Positions 12,600 through 24,347 of a DNA stretch of 64,000 nt are shown in pieces. Both the position numbers and the translations under genes were made by a program. A model generated the notes under the pieces. The model had not been told where the DNA came from. It saw nothing but the letters and a program-made list of their open reading frames with translations, and searched no databases. Position 1 is the first letter of the stretch, and each line of letters begins with the position of its first letter. Source of the DNA: Strix aluco (Eukaryota; Chordata; Aves; Strigiformes; Strigidae); NCBI RefSeq assembly GCF_031877795.1, contig NC_133939.1, forward strand, positions 3,949,698 through 4,013,697, read 5' to 3'.

Positions 12600-13140
12600 A
12601 GTATAAGATTCCTACTGACAGCACATATGCAAATCAGTTCTCCTTCTGCAGTCTTTAATAGCCCAAAACTGATTTAACTCTTCAAACACAAAAAGCAAAA
12701 TCCCTTTCAAAATGTGTGCTACTGTTCCAAAAATTCTGGCTACTTTTGATATGCAAATACCAACCCAGACCCCTTATAAAACATGCCAAGTGCTTGATTT
12801 CATTTTCTTAATTTCATCCAGGAGCACTGTGTTGCACAGAAAGATGCAAAGTGTTTCCTTTAACAGTTGCTAATTAATTCAACAACTGGTCCCTTCCATT
12901 CTCTCTTTTCTAACCTACTCCTTTTCAACCTGGTCAGTTGTTGGAGGCATCTAAGGTAGTCATGAAAAGTAACGAGGCAATAAAGTCATCATGATGATTC
13001 TTCAATTAGCTGTACAAGGATGTGCACCATCACGGAAAAATGTTTCTTCTGCTAATGAGAACTAACGATCCTGTACCTGGGGATTCTGCACTCTGATCAA
13101 AAGAGTCCAATCAAAATCTCTGCAAATTTCTGATTAAACC
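12600..13140. promoter_or_regulatory. Long AT-rich block with octamer, MYB and TCF-like motifs
   Basis: Two POU octamers (ATGCAAAT at 12627-12634 and 12751-12758) flank an AT-rich stretch. A gctaattaattc homeodomain core at about 12869-12880 sits between cagttg (12864-12869) and caactg (12883-12888), which form an inverted pair. A third cagttg occurs near 12935. Later gatcaaaag and aatcaaaatc resemble TCF/LEF sites. Candidate enhancer by motif density only. Confidence 0.3.
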
Positions 13141-14164
13141 CGACAAAGGAGGGGAGGAAGGCACCAAGTCAGATGCTGAACAGATAATAAAATTCACTTC
13201 CACTTTTCCTTCCCAGAAAATGGTAAATCTAATAGGCATGACTAAGCAGCTATGAGGGAAGACATGAACAAATCTGTAAAGCAAAGGGGAGTTTAAAGTT
13301 CATCTCATTTTCCCCTTCTGCAACATCGTCTGCAATCATATTATGATTTAAAGGCCACCTTTTCCCCAGTGGGAAGAGGGTGAGAAGGGTATGATTCAAT
13401 TTTGCATATCAAATATGATGGGAGAAGGAGAAAGGCCAGGAGGCACAAGCTGAACAGCCGCATCCCTTTGGCACTGTTAAATGTGTGTTGCTTTTTCCAG
13501 TTCTTCAAGGTACAGGGAAAAAAAAATAATAATGGCATGGTGGCATTTTCTGTCTAAGTTTGTACATGGAGAGACTGCACCTTTCACTACTGGGAACAAA
13601 GCCAGAACAAATCCTGATTCAACCAACATCAACCTCATGAGATCCTGGTCCACCTTGAGAAACCCCCTAGAAACCAAATTACAATCCTGCCCTTTTCCAG
13701 AAGCTGTCACCGTTCCCTGCTGCATTTCCAGATCACCAGAAAATTATCGCGCTGCTGTTGGCTTACACCTTTCTTGCTTGCCAGCAGGATTAACCTCATC
13801 TCCATGTTACAGCATTTGGCGATGGCAGCTAGGCTGTTCTAGTTTGAGGGCATAGGAAAGGATTATCCCAGAGTCTGTAGAGGAATGAAGCAAAGCAGCA
13901 TGTACCACTACCTAGGCATGTTCTGCCTGCCCCTCCTGGCCCCCGATTCCTTGGTAGGTAACTTTTTTTTTCCAGATAATGTTCAATTCCAAAGAAGGCT
14001 TCATGTCAGTGAATGGTGATGATGGTATTGAACCACAAAAAAGGAAGCATAAATGGAGGAATTAAGTTGTTTGCAGCAGGGGGGAGTCTTGGAGAACTGT
14101 CACCAGCCAGATAGAGTAATGAAAGTTCCAGTGAAAGGGATTCAAGAGCCAGTTGGCCCATTTA
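13141..14164. other. Unique non-coding DNA
   Basis: No repeat or gene was recognised. The frame at 13481-13855 has no supporting features. Confidence 0.5.
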
Positions 14165-14275
14165 AGAACAGTGCAGATCTGGATGCCAGGAGATCCGGAC
14201 ACTGGTCCTCTTCTGACACTGATGCAAGTCCATGGGCAAGTCACTTTGCTTGGCTCTACTTCTCCCTCTCCTCCT
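14165..14275 (+). repeat. MIR-like ancient SINE relic
   Basis: The stretch 'catgggcaagtcactttgc' followed by pyrimidine-rich 'ttctccctctcctcctg' fits the core of MIR, an old tRNA-derived SINE, where 'ccttgggcaagtcacttaac' precedes a 'cctcagtttcctcatctg' region. Upstream 'ccggacactggtcct' fits the loosely conserved 5' part. Divergence is high and the ends are approximate. Confidence 0.5.
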
Positions 14276-14559
14276 GTGGTGGGTTTGTCTTATTAGCGTC
14301 ATGGCCCAAGGCAGGGGATCCCTTATTACTCCCAAGCACAGTCTGGGTTGTGCAGATGTGCAATGTTCAGAGTCCCCAGTGCCCACCATCCTCCAAGGGA
14401 TGCTCTGAGAAGTCACTGCTGCCCCACCAAGAGGGCAATGCCAGCAGCCAAGCATGGGAGAGAGCAGCTCATGCTTCCTGGCTTCACACACCTGTATCCC
14501 CCCATTCAATAAAATGTCATAAAGGCAGAGAAATTTCACGATAAACACAAATAGATCAA

Positions 14560-14790
14560 TAGCATTAGAGCTACTCTTAATAGCTGCCTCAGGCTTTTCA
14601 TACTACACCTTCGAAAATGTCCAGTAGTGAGTAATTAATGACCAAACCAAGTAATTACTTTCTTGATTTTTCTCAAAACTAGAATTCACTGAAAGAACTT
14701 TGAGCTTTACTGGTGCTACATAGCAAATTAATTCAGTAAGTGCTGATATTACAAGTCTGAGCCGCCTGTTAAAAGCTAGCAGTGCTGTAG
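14560..14790. promoter_or_regulatory. AT-rich block dense in homeodomain cores
   Basis: Contains gagtaattaatgacc, aagtaattactttc and aaattaattcag within about 110 bases, with ctcttaatagc upstream. These are TAATTA/TAATTAAT homeodomain cores. This is one of the denser motif groups in the window and a good enhancer candidate, without proof of conservation. Confidence 0.33.
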
Positions 14791-17700
14791 AGTCTGCCTT
14801 TTCTTGCTGTCTAATGTAACCCTTTACATGCTTCTCCAGCTGCCTGCGAGAAGGCCACTCAACCCTCTATCACTTTGCACAGCAACCTTCACAGATTTTG
14901 CTACGGTGCTCTTGGGTCAGGTAGGAGGGAGGTAGCTTGTCTTTGAGGAGATGCCAGGACCTCAGTGTTCCTGTGCCAGCAGCTCACAAACAAGGATTAA
15001 GGCAAATACTCACCTTATGCTGTTACCATCGAAACGAACAAACAGGAGTGGAAACAGGATCATGGGGGTTTCTCTGAAGCCACGCAAAACCTGGGAGTGG
15101 GACCACAAAGACTGCCAGACACCTTTGAATTGCTTTCAACATGTTCCTTTCCAGCAAGCAGGGCAGGACATTTCCCATGCAATTGGCAACTCCAGCCTAA
15201 TCTGGGGACTTTTAACCCTTGAGGAGTGATAAGAGAGAAACCAAAGAGGATGACCAAATAGCAGTGGATGAGGAGCACAAAGGAGGCAAAGAAAGAAAGG
15301 AAGAGATCAGAGATCCTGTCTGTGAAGGCAAGGACCTCTGTCTCTCCAGCAGGCCACTCTCCTGGAGTAAGAGGATGGATGTATCTCCAGTTTCTTGCAA
15401 CTTCTATTCCATATGCTTGATTTCTACTAAGAGTGACATCTCTGAAAACAGCCCAAGGTGTCACCTCAAGACTATCCGTGGCTTGTCATCTGTGCTTACT
15501 AACCCACCCAAGAAAAATTAGAACACAGACTTCTCACAACCATGGCACACCCTGCACAGAGCTGAAAGTAACCTTCGCAAGATACTTCTAATGAGTCCAT
15601 TTTTACTCTCTCATGTATTTACATGGCTTCAGCCACCACGACCACCAGCTAACCCAAGACCATGGGAGGAACCACATGTAGAGCTCTTCCACAGGCAGTA
15701 AACAAAGGCACAAAAACTCAGAGCTGTAGTCAGACTGCCTGCTTAGGATGCTTACACAATGTTAAGTACCCATTGCAGCATCTGAGAGGAAGAGGATGAT
15801 GAGCAGTTCAGGCCACCTGTTACCTGTGGCTGCCAGACATACCCCAGAGAGAAGCACACACAAAGCTACAGGACCTCAGGTGGGAGGAGGGATGTGAAAC
15901 CTCTGGCCTTCCTTCACTTGGCCTGTCCTTTTCACTGCAAGGCATCTCAGACACCCCATCAGAAGTCAAACTATCTAAATGATCCTAGATTTCAATTATC
16001 TGCAGCATAAGATGCTAATAAAATTGCGTGTGCTTGTGCGTGTACCTGCCGCATGAGAAAGAATGCAAGTCAATAAGCAAATAGCTGAAGTAATCCTTCC
16101 ATCCCTACCAGTAATGAATTATTGTTTCCCTGTTCCCAAGAGCATGGTTGTAGCTTGGGAGCTTAACATTCAATCTGACATGGACCTCCAGCATGCACTT
16201 TTAATCCCTCTAAGCACAGTGACAGCTAACAACAAACCCCTCAAACAGAGGAAGCGCTGCATTTCTTTCCCATCTTTCCATTACCATATTTTTAATTGGC
16301 TGGGAATATCCTTTGCTTTTGTCAAAACAAATTCTGTTAAACCACCACTTCAGATTTGAACGGAGGAGCCAGGAACCGTAAGAGAGAAGCCAAGAAAATC
16401 CCCCTACAAATGAAGATTTCTGCCAGTGGAGGCACAGCAGAGAGGAGTGGGAGCAGTGCCTGCTCACCCCCATTTGCATCGCCGGCCGTACGAGCAGTCC
16501 CCAGTACTGCAACTGCTTCCGAGGCTTTAATGCAGGGCTGATGATGAAGAGGTGCCCGTGCAGATGGATCTCCTGACTTGGTCAGAAGGAACTTGAGGAA
16601 TAGAAATTATTATGGTAAGAGGGGTATTAAAAGAAAATATGGTGGCAAGGGTCCATCTACAAGTTCAGAGGCCAACAGTTGAGTGAGACAGAGCTTGGAG
16701 TATGACGAACAAATAGCCAATGCTGTGGAGAAATCAATTTTAATAACATGAGAAGCAGAAGGCCCTGAAAAGAAGATTCTGTCAGAGGGAGCGTGGCAAG
16801 AGGAGGAGGAAGTGGAGAAGGAAGCAAAGGGAAATAACGCACAAATTATGCTCATGCACGCAAGTACCTGACAAGAGTTAGATGCTTTTCCCTTGTTGCC
16901 TTGTGTCCTCTTTCCCCCCTCTCAAAGGAAAAGAGGGTTTTGACAAAACCTAAACTTTATGAGAAGCCTTCCAATTCTCTGTTGCTCGCTTTTTCTTTTA
17001 AAGAAAATGCTTTCCTTTTCGACCATGAGGAAAAGGCTAACCTCTTTCTTCCTAAGTAAAAGTAAAAGTAAAATTTTTCAGAAGGATGTGATGGAAAACA
17101 AACAAAGCTGAAACTGCTGGAGAGAGGTGAGAAGCAGCTGTCACCTTCTACCCAGCACTGTCTTCCCTATGTCCTGAATCTCTCAAACTGACTGCTCAGC
17201 ATGTCCAGAAGAAAGTGCAGATACAGCCCTGAGCAATCTCTTTTCATCCACCTTCACAGCTGAGGAAAAATCTACTGACTCCTGCAGGCAAGAAAGCTGG
17301 GGCAGGGGGAGAAGTTGTTTAAATACTGCCCAAGCTGTAAGCACACAGAGAATCCCACTGCAGTCAATGAGACAAGTGACGTATGGAAACCTTGCCCATG
17401 CCTAAACATCCCACTGAGTGCTTGCCCTTGGGATGGGGACAAGGAGGAGATGTGCTTGGTCTAAACAGGCTCATCACACTTTGGGAAGAGCTAAGACAGG
17501 GAGGTCAGAGCTCCCCGTGTTCACCCCAGGACGGACAGCACTGGGCCACATCTTGGTTTGGTTTCCATCCTTGATGCATCAACAAAAAAATATCATTTTC
17601 CTCCACAAAAGGCTCAGCACAATCCCCAGGAACTAGGGGAAAGTTACAGCCCCCAGTTTGTTGCCTGGTCTCCTAGAGACTCCTTGGAGCAATGGAGGCT

Positions 17701-20700
17701 GTTAGATCAGGTCACAGCCACAGCTGCAAAGGGACTAATCCAGGAAAGCAAATCCTAATTTCATTCACGCAGTTAAATGTGGGGAAAACACACACAGAAA
17801 GAACCTGACAGCACAAGTGGAAGGATTATCATCAAGCACAGTTTTCCAGAAGCTTCAGTGTATCAGCTTTAAATCCAGAGAGGGTTGGCTTTGGTGTGTT
17901 GGAGTGGCCTTTCTTTGTTCTTGCTTTGTTTAGTATAAAATGAGTTCTAAATAAATCAGCAATGTACAGGATGCGTATGAATCAAACAACAGAGCCTGTT
18001 TCACAAAGACACTGAATGGCTCCGTCTCCTCAGGGATATGGCAAACAAGCTGCTTTGCCAGCCTGCTCGATCAAGTTAATTTCTCTGCCCTTTTATTACG
18101 ACATGCAGCCCCTACGCTCATTTGCGGTATCATACAACAAGGGCTATACACAATAATCTGGGCTTGGAGAATACTCAATATCCCTACCCTGGAACTAGGC
18201 AGCCTTATGCAGCAATATGGGAAAGACCTCAGGATACAACCCACAGTAAAGCAGAATCCCCACTCCATGAGTCATACCCAGTCTAGCATCTGCGGTGCAC
18301 CAAAATATTCACAAGAGAGCTATAAAATATGGAGATAATTCTCCTAATGTCTCCAGCATTTAAAGGCTGATTAGTGTTGCTTCTAATATAGCTGGGCCAG
18401 GGACTAAAGTGGCACGAGACATCTGGCCTAGAATTTAAGTGTAGGTGTCAAAGGAGATGCTACTAGCACTGAGGCAAGGCTCCATCCTCCTCGACTTTGA
18501 GCCCCAGCCATCAGTAGACCTGGGTGCAGATCAGCTCCTGGCCTCCTCCTGTGCTCAACACACAGAGTCCTGCTAAGACTATTTTGTGTGAAGGCAAGTT
18601 GTACGGCCAGAAATCTGAACAGCTCCTACGATGCTGTGCAGGTAAGACCCTCAGTTGCCCTTGTACGTGAAGGGCAGCCGCACAACGGAAGGTGCGGCAC
18701 TGCCAACCTGACTGTGTGGCATGTGTTAGGTAGGGTAAATCACACCTTACGTGTACCTGCTTGGGAACCAGCAAGTCTTTCCGAGCACCAGATCTATGCC
18801 TCTGGATGCACAGAATGGCCATAGTTATAGAGGGGGTTGGGTTTTTTCCCTTCAGATAAACCTGGAAATCTAGGAAGACAGCAAAACACGCAGGGCAAGA
18901 AGCACAACCAAGTCCATTCATGGAAACTGCTGCGGAGCCACAGAGCACACCTCCACCAGCTGTGACACAGAGAAATAACAAAACTTCCCAGCGCAGCACA
19001 GATGATACTTGCCATCAACTGACATATCAACCAGACAAGTTTCTTATCTACGTTGCCAGTCCCAGAATGAAAACAGGTAAAATAGCAACTTAACTACAGG
19101 TTCAAAGATGACAGGGTTCACACTAACTTACTATACGGTACCTTAAATCTATACATAAATACATGCACATTCACAAATGCAAAACACACAAACACACAGA
19201 CAGACAAAAGTATTTGGATCCAGTAAAAATATATATGTCCCCACACTTGTGAAAATGACTGTGTACACCTAAACACATTGGTAAGCAGAGAGTGAGTGGG
19301 TGAAAGAGAAACTAGCTCAAAGTAAAATTTCCCTCTTCTCGAGTTTAGAGTAAATACTCACAGTGCATCTGCATTCCTCAACGGGTGATAATTGAGACTC
19401 GAGCGGGTCGACTTTGCCCTGGCCTTACGTCAGCTCTGTCAGTGGATGGTCCCTCGAGAAGTTAATGCCTGAGAGGTGTCCCAGCTCAGGGCAGATGCTG
19501 GTCACAGGCCAGTTGCAGTCCAGGAGAGCTCAAAGGGTCTCACCTGGGGCCCCTGTTTATAGGGTCCAAGATAATTGACTTTTCTCAGATACTTATGACT
19601 CCAGCCTTGGACAGTGAAGTGTTCTGTCTGGTTGCCAAGGACTTGATGGGCGTGCAATTCTGTTATTGTTCTCCCAGGTGATAGGCTGTTATAACCCTTC
19701 CCAAGTGATAAGGAGAGCAGAGCCAGGCTCCTCAAAGGGGCATCTTAATACTCTAAGTAAGCCAGTATGTTACTGAACAGAATAAGGCCAGATCTGCCTC
19801 TTTCCAGAGTTCCCTGGAATAAGGACATGACGTCAGCAGCAACAGCATTACAAAGTGGACAGCATTTGCCCTGCAGCAGAAAATGTAATACCCCCTCATC
19901 GGGAGTGCAGACTTATCTTTGGAGGGTGTCTCTGTCCTGGAAATGTGTGCGGTTAAGGCTGGCAGTCATCCCACACCACACCTGCCCAAACATACGTCTG
20001 CTCTGCATCAGAGCAGCACAGAGCTCCAACAGATGGGTTTGGTTTGGATATCAGTGACTGCCTGGAGAGGATTTCCCCTTAAGGAGCTCCCTCCTACCCC
20101 CCATGGAAAGCCAAGGCCTTGTTGCTGATGGAGCTGGAGTGGGTGCACCTCTCGGGGTACTGTTCATGGAACAACAGAACATGAGCCTGGAAGACAAGAA
20201 GCCCATGCTCAAAGTTTCTGGTCAAGATTTTTTGACTAAATTCAAGGCTCAGCTGCTAACGCTGAGTTCAAGTTCTTGGAAATTCAATCCCTCAATTGAA
20301 GCTGAACACAGAGGAAAAGCAACCAAACTCCCTAACCTGACTTTTCAGAGTAAGGGAAGCAAATAATTCCCCCACCCCTAACTGGGCCATACCCTGATCA
20401 TGCAGAACTGGTGATCACAGCCCACCCTGCTTTGGCCACCACCACCAAGGAGCCAGTCTGCCTACCCACACAGAGGAAAATCATTCCCAACCATTCCCAT
20501 CACCATCCCCATCCTCTGCCACGGCCAAGCCTCAAGCAACCAGGAGGTAGAGTTATGTAGGCAACCTGCTGCATTCAAGCGCTTCCCACTCCAATGGGAT
20601 CCTTCTGTGCATCTCATCATTAGCTGACAAAGCTGATGTAGGCCACTCTCTAGCACAAATGCCCAGCCTGCGATTTCATAGAGCCATTATTTTTTAGAGA

Positions 20701-20850
20701 TGTCAATGAAAGCTCCATTATTGGTACAGTCAAATTGCTCTGCCACTCAGAAAGGCAGGTCAGAGACCTCAGGGAAGCAAAGGGGTTAAAACTAGAGTGC
20801 AGACATCACCCACAATCAAAGCTGCTATCATTTCTTCAGGCTTTTCTCCC
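14791..20850. other. Unique non-coding DNA with minor low-complexity patches
   Basis: No gene recognised. A triplicated taaaag-type pentamer lies near 17055-17071 and an A/C-rich stretch at 19141-19235. A reverse octamer (ATTTGCAT) is at 16472-16479. Open frames such as 18511-18999 (minus) lack domains and splice context. Confidence 0.5.
19141..19235. repeat. A/C-rich low-complexity stretch
   Basis: An imperfect run of ACA, CACA and ATACA units (ataaatacatgcacattc, acacacaaacacacagacag). It is degenerate and so probably old. Confidence 0.55.
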
Positions 20851-21123
20851 TAGTATCCAGTGATAGGATGCATGGGAATGGTTCAAAGCTGCATCAGGGG
20901 AAGTTTAGACGGGACATTAGGAAGCATTTCTTTACAAAGAGGGAGGTCAGACACTGGAACAGGCTTCCTGAAGAGGTGGTCGATGTCCCTGTCAGTGTTT
21001 AAGAGGCATTTGGACAATGCCCTTAACAACATGCTTTAACTTTCCATGTGACCTGAAGTGGTCAGGCAGTTGGACTAGATGATCATTGTAGGTCTCTTCC
21101 AACTGAAATATTCTATTCTGTGC
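20851..21123 (+). repeat. CR1 LINE 3' end, plus orientation
   Basis: A 5'-truncated CR1 copy consisting of the very end of ORF2 and the short 3' UTR. Diagnostic segments are 'cactggaacaggcttcctg', 'gtttaagaggcatttggac' and 'gttggactagatgatcattg', and it finishes with 'cttccaactgaaatattcta' and 'ttctgtg', the CR1 octamer-like terminus. The segment from 'aagaggcatttgg' to 'cttccaactg' matches the reverse complement of the copy at 2866-3000, so both belong to the same or a close subfamily. Confidence 0.93.
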
Positions 21124-21460
21124 AGCACCCACCACTCCAGGGTAATGCGCATTGCTGGGGATTTTAGTAAAAAACCAGAAGAGGAAAAGTCAGCGAGGTC
21201 AGCCAAGAAAAAAACAAGATATTCCAGGTCTGGTTTAGTCTAAGTACCCAAGGTCTTAGCACCCACCTGGACCTTGTAGGGTAGTGTTTAGACAGAAGAG
21301 ATGGTCCTCAGCACTCCATGTACACCAGGAGCTGGGGATTTTGAATGGTACCTGGGTTTGGCTTGGCAAAGCTGCAACAAGTCTGAAAGCTAAGCTAAGA
21401 GCATAGGCCACAGATCAAGCCCAGCAGGTAGGTCATGGAGAGAAACACCTGGAGATGCCA
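21124..21460. other. Unique sequence between a CR1 end and a palindromic array
   Basis: No gene or repeat is recognised. Confidence 0.5.
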
Positions 21461-21497
21461 TCCCATGGTATCCCATGGACTCCCATGGGAGTCCATG
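21461..21497. repeat. Tandem TCCCATGG decamers ending in a 24-bp perfect palindrome
   Basis: Three copies of TCCCATGGNN start at 21461, 21471 and 21481, an exact 10-base period. The segment 21474-21497 is a perfect 24-base palindrome centred on the third CCATGG, and another CCATGG follows at 21497-21502. Seen directly in the sequence; function unknown. Confidence 0.85.
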
Positions 21498-21531
21498 CCA
21501 TGGTGTTCACTACTACGTAAGGTAAATGTAC

Positions 21532-21561
21532 CCCAGTTCATCAAGGTACTCCAGTTCATCA
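21532..21561 (+). repeat. Direct repeat of a 12-mer
   Basis: The 12-mer ccagttcatcaa occurs twice, about 18 bases apart, and the second copy extends into aactgg, which pairs with its own ccagtt. It lies about 40 bases after the palindromic decamers. Confidence 0.75.
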
Positions 21562-23037
21562 ACTGGGTGAAAACCAACTACTGAAAGACCCAAGAACAAA
21601 CACAGAAGGAAAACACCCTGTGAAGCCAGGGCAGCTATAAAATTTATTTCTACAGTCCCTGCCTGCACAATGAAGTGAGTTGCATTTATCCATCTTGCTT
21701 TAAGCACCTGGCCAAAGGCTTCGTATATATAACTGATGGAGATGGGCAGCACCCACCCACGGCCCAGCCCCCTCAGACTTAAATCACCGAGTCTGTGAGA
21801 CCCTAGAGAAGTTGCCTCTTCATTTTCAAGTGCTCCTAGGAAGCCAGGAGGCTTAGTTTGTATAAACCACCAGGAAGCAGTGCCCCACATCTCCCGGTCT
21901 GTCCTCATGTCCCAAAGGATCTGACCCACTGTTTCTCTATAAAGCAAACACTTCCTTCCTAACTGTAGCAGTTTCTACTTTCAGCTCAAGGTTCAGTCCA
22001 CGCCATGATGACCAAGGTGGCAGCTGCCACCACCATGTTGCAGCCAGCTAAAATGAAATAAACCTAGCGAAACGCTAATATGGATGCAGGGCTAGAATTC
22101 ATAACTCTGTAGACTGAGACAAGCTCTCCTCCTTCCACAAACTGCTGAATGCTAAATCTTCCCCTATCTGCCACGTCCATCATGCAGACTGTGGGCTTCA
22201 GCAGCTAGAGATCTGTTTCCTATAAATTTTCTGCACAGTGCCTACAACACTTGTAGTCTCTCTAAAATAATGATTGGAGGGTGGATAGAGGAGAACAAAC
22301 AGTTCAGATGAACAGTTTATCTGATGAATTTAGCCTCTTCTCCTGTTCCTGCAATATCAGGTGGACAAATCCAATTTCCTCAAATGCATTTGTTGTTTGA
22401 GTTTATTTGACAAATACTTCCCCAAACAATTGCCTCTACATTCACTTAGCAAATATTTAAAATATGAACTGCACTGTTTAGTGAATCCCCTGGCACTGTG
22501 CTAGTCCCTAGTGGAGTGGAAAAGTCAGTTTTTCCCCCAATATTAGTTATTTCTGCATTTCAAATTAAATTTTTGCCAGTTCTCATTCTTTTGCTGATAA
22601 CACCAGATGATTTGGTGGTGCTTATTAGGAAAGGAGCTGGTCAGTTGTCTTCTGATGAAATCGAATTTTGCTGGAAAGCAATAACCCATTGAAGCAGACA
22701 CATTTCATCAGAAACACCCCACAGTCAAATGACTTGCAGCAGCTGAAGCAAGGATGCCTGTACAAATCACCTCTCAGAAATCACTGCTGGCTTTTTTTCC
22801 CAGGCTATGGCTGGGCATATGTGTCGGTCACCTGACAGCTCTGCATCTTCAGCTGAAAGCTGGGAAATTTTGGCATAGCTGACCTTCTTTGAGCAGGTGA
22901 AGTCCTACAACAGGTATGGGTCAGGAGAACATAAGGGTTCCAGAATAATGGTGTCCCAGGCATTTTTTGTCCCATAAGGAGGCCAAGGGAGCTGGCCTTA
23001 GGGGGACCTAACAGCAGCTTTCCAGTACCTGTGTGGG
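21562..23037. other. Unique non-coding DNA
   Basis: A ttttttcccag acceptor-like site at about 22792-22802 precedes a short frame but has no donor partner and is not called. No repeat is recognised. Confidence 0.5.
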
Positions 23038-23288
23038 AGTTACCAAGAAGATGGAGCCAGGGGTTTACCAGGAAGATAGAGATGGGAAACAACAGGCAGA
23101 AACTGAAATAACCGGATATAACAACAGTCCCCATGAGGACAGTCAAACGATGGTACAGGTTGCCCAGAGAGGCTGTGCAGTCTACATCCTTGGAGGATTT
23201 CAAACACTAGTCTGATCTCAAAACTAACCCTGCTTTGAGCAAGACTTCCTGAGTCCCTTCCCACCTGAATTGTTCCAGTCTATGACCC
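23038..23288 (+). repeat. CR1 LINE 3' end, plus orientation, second subfamily
   Basis: Recognised by 'aagaagatggagccagg', 'gggaaacaacaggcagaaac', 'acaggttgcccagagaggc', 'atccttggaggatttcaaac' and 'accctgctttgagcaag', in the order found at the end of CR1. The last three are typical of the subfamily whose 3' UTR reads 'ctgaccctgctttgagca'. The terminal octamers are decayed (gttccagtctatgac). It is more diverged than the copy at 51899 and belongs to a different subfamily from the one at 20851. Confidence 0.88.
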
Positions 23289-23755
23289 TTTATCAGTACA
23301 GAAGAAGCTAACAAAAATGATGGTTACACAAAGTGACAGCAGAGTTTGAGGGATATAACTTCATACCTTGGATAAACTTTGGTTCTAGAATTGCCTCTTT
23401 ATAGCAAAATTCGGGAAAAAAAAATAATCCATTTTTGGTCCAAACTGGACCAAAACCAACATTCGAAGAAATGCTGAGGGACAAACATCTGCATTTCAGC
23501 AAACTCAGCTACAAAGATGCATCATTTCAGACCTAGGGAAAATCAATTTCTGGGCCTCATGATTACAAAGAAAAACTCGAGAGCCTTAAGAGTTCAACCA
23601 GAACCAGAAGGCAAATAAAAAGAAATCACAATTCATTATTCATCAAAATCTTCTCCAATCTGTTTTAAGACCATGTCAGGATATTTTAGCACTGCAGGTA
23701 TCAATAGTGGTAAAAAAAACCCTGCAAATGTGACTTTGAAATTTGCTTTTCATGA

Positions 23756-23772
23756 TTTTTTTTTTTTTTTTT
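23756..23772. repeat. T17 homopolymer
   Basis: Seventeen consecutive T residues precede ctgccag. The tract is pyrimidine-rich and acceptor-like, but no exon is supported after it. Confidence 0.85.
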
Positions 23773-24318
23773 CTGCCAGTAAAAATCTCATTGCTTGAAC
23801 GTTCTTGGAAAGGTACCAGGGAAAGGTTGGGAATATCGCCCAAGCAAATTCACTTAAGAATTCAAACAAACACATCAGGACACAATTTTGCTTTTGTCAC
23901 CCAGCTCTGGAGAAAAGCTGAGCAGTTAGGAAGAGGACAGTAAAAGAACAAATGCTTCATTAATCCTGTTTTCAGGCAGAAGAACAACAGGCAACCTATT
24001 ACTGGAAACAACCTTTCCCGCTCTTTAGTCAACCAAGAGCCTTTGAACGCAACATTGAGTTGGACAGCAGCTCTTCATATCCTCATTATTTATTTTGTGA
24101 CTTGGAGGGACGCAGCCAGGACAACCCATCCTTCTAAGCTGTGTATCAATGCAGGAGAGGGAGAAATTTCACATTCTCACCCTACAAACTCCCACCCACT
24201 GCCAAGATCGGCAAACAACACATGAGCACACCAGGCAAGCAGGCAGGAAAAAAAGAATAAAACAGGCTTTCTGAGACACAGTGAATTCCTTCCCTGACAC
24301 CAGAACACTTTTTTCATT

Positions 24319-24347
24319 AAAAAAAAAAAAAGGGGGGGGGGGGGGGG
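24319..24347. repeat. A13 followed directly by G16
   Basis: Thirteen A residues pass without interruption into sixteen G residues, followed by agataggaaag and another A run. Such a junction is hard to sequence, so the G count may be wrong. A G16 tract can also fold into G-quadruplex forms. Confidence 0.85.
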
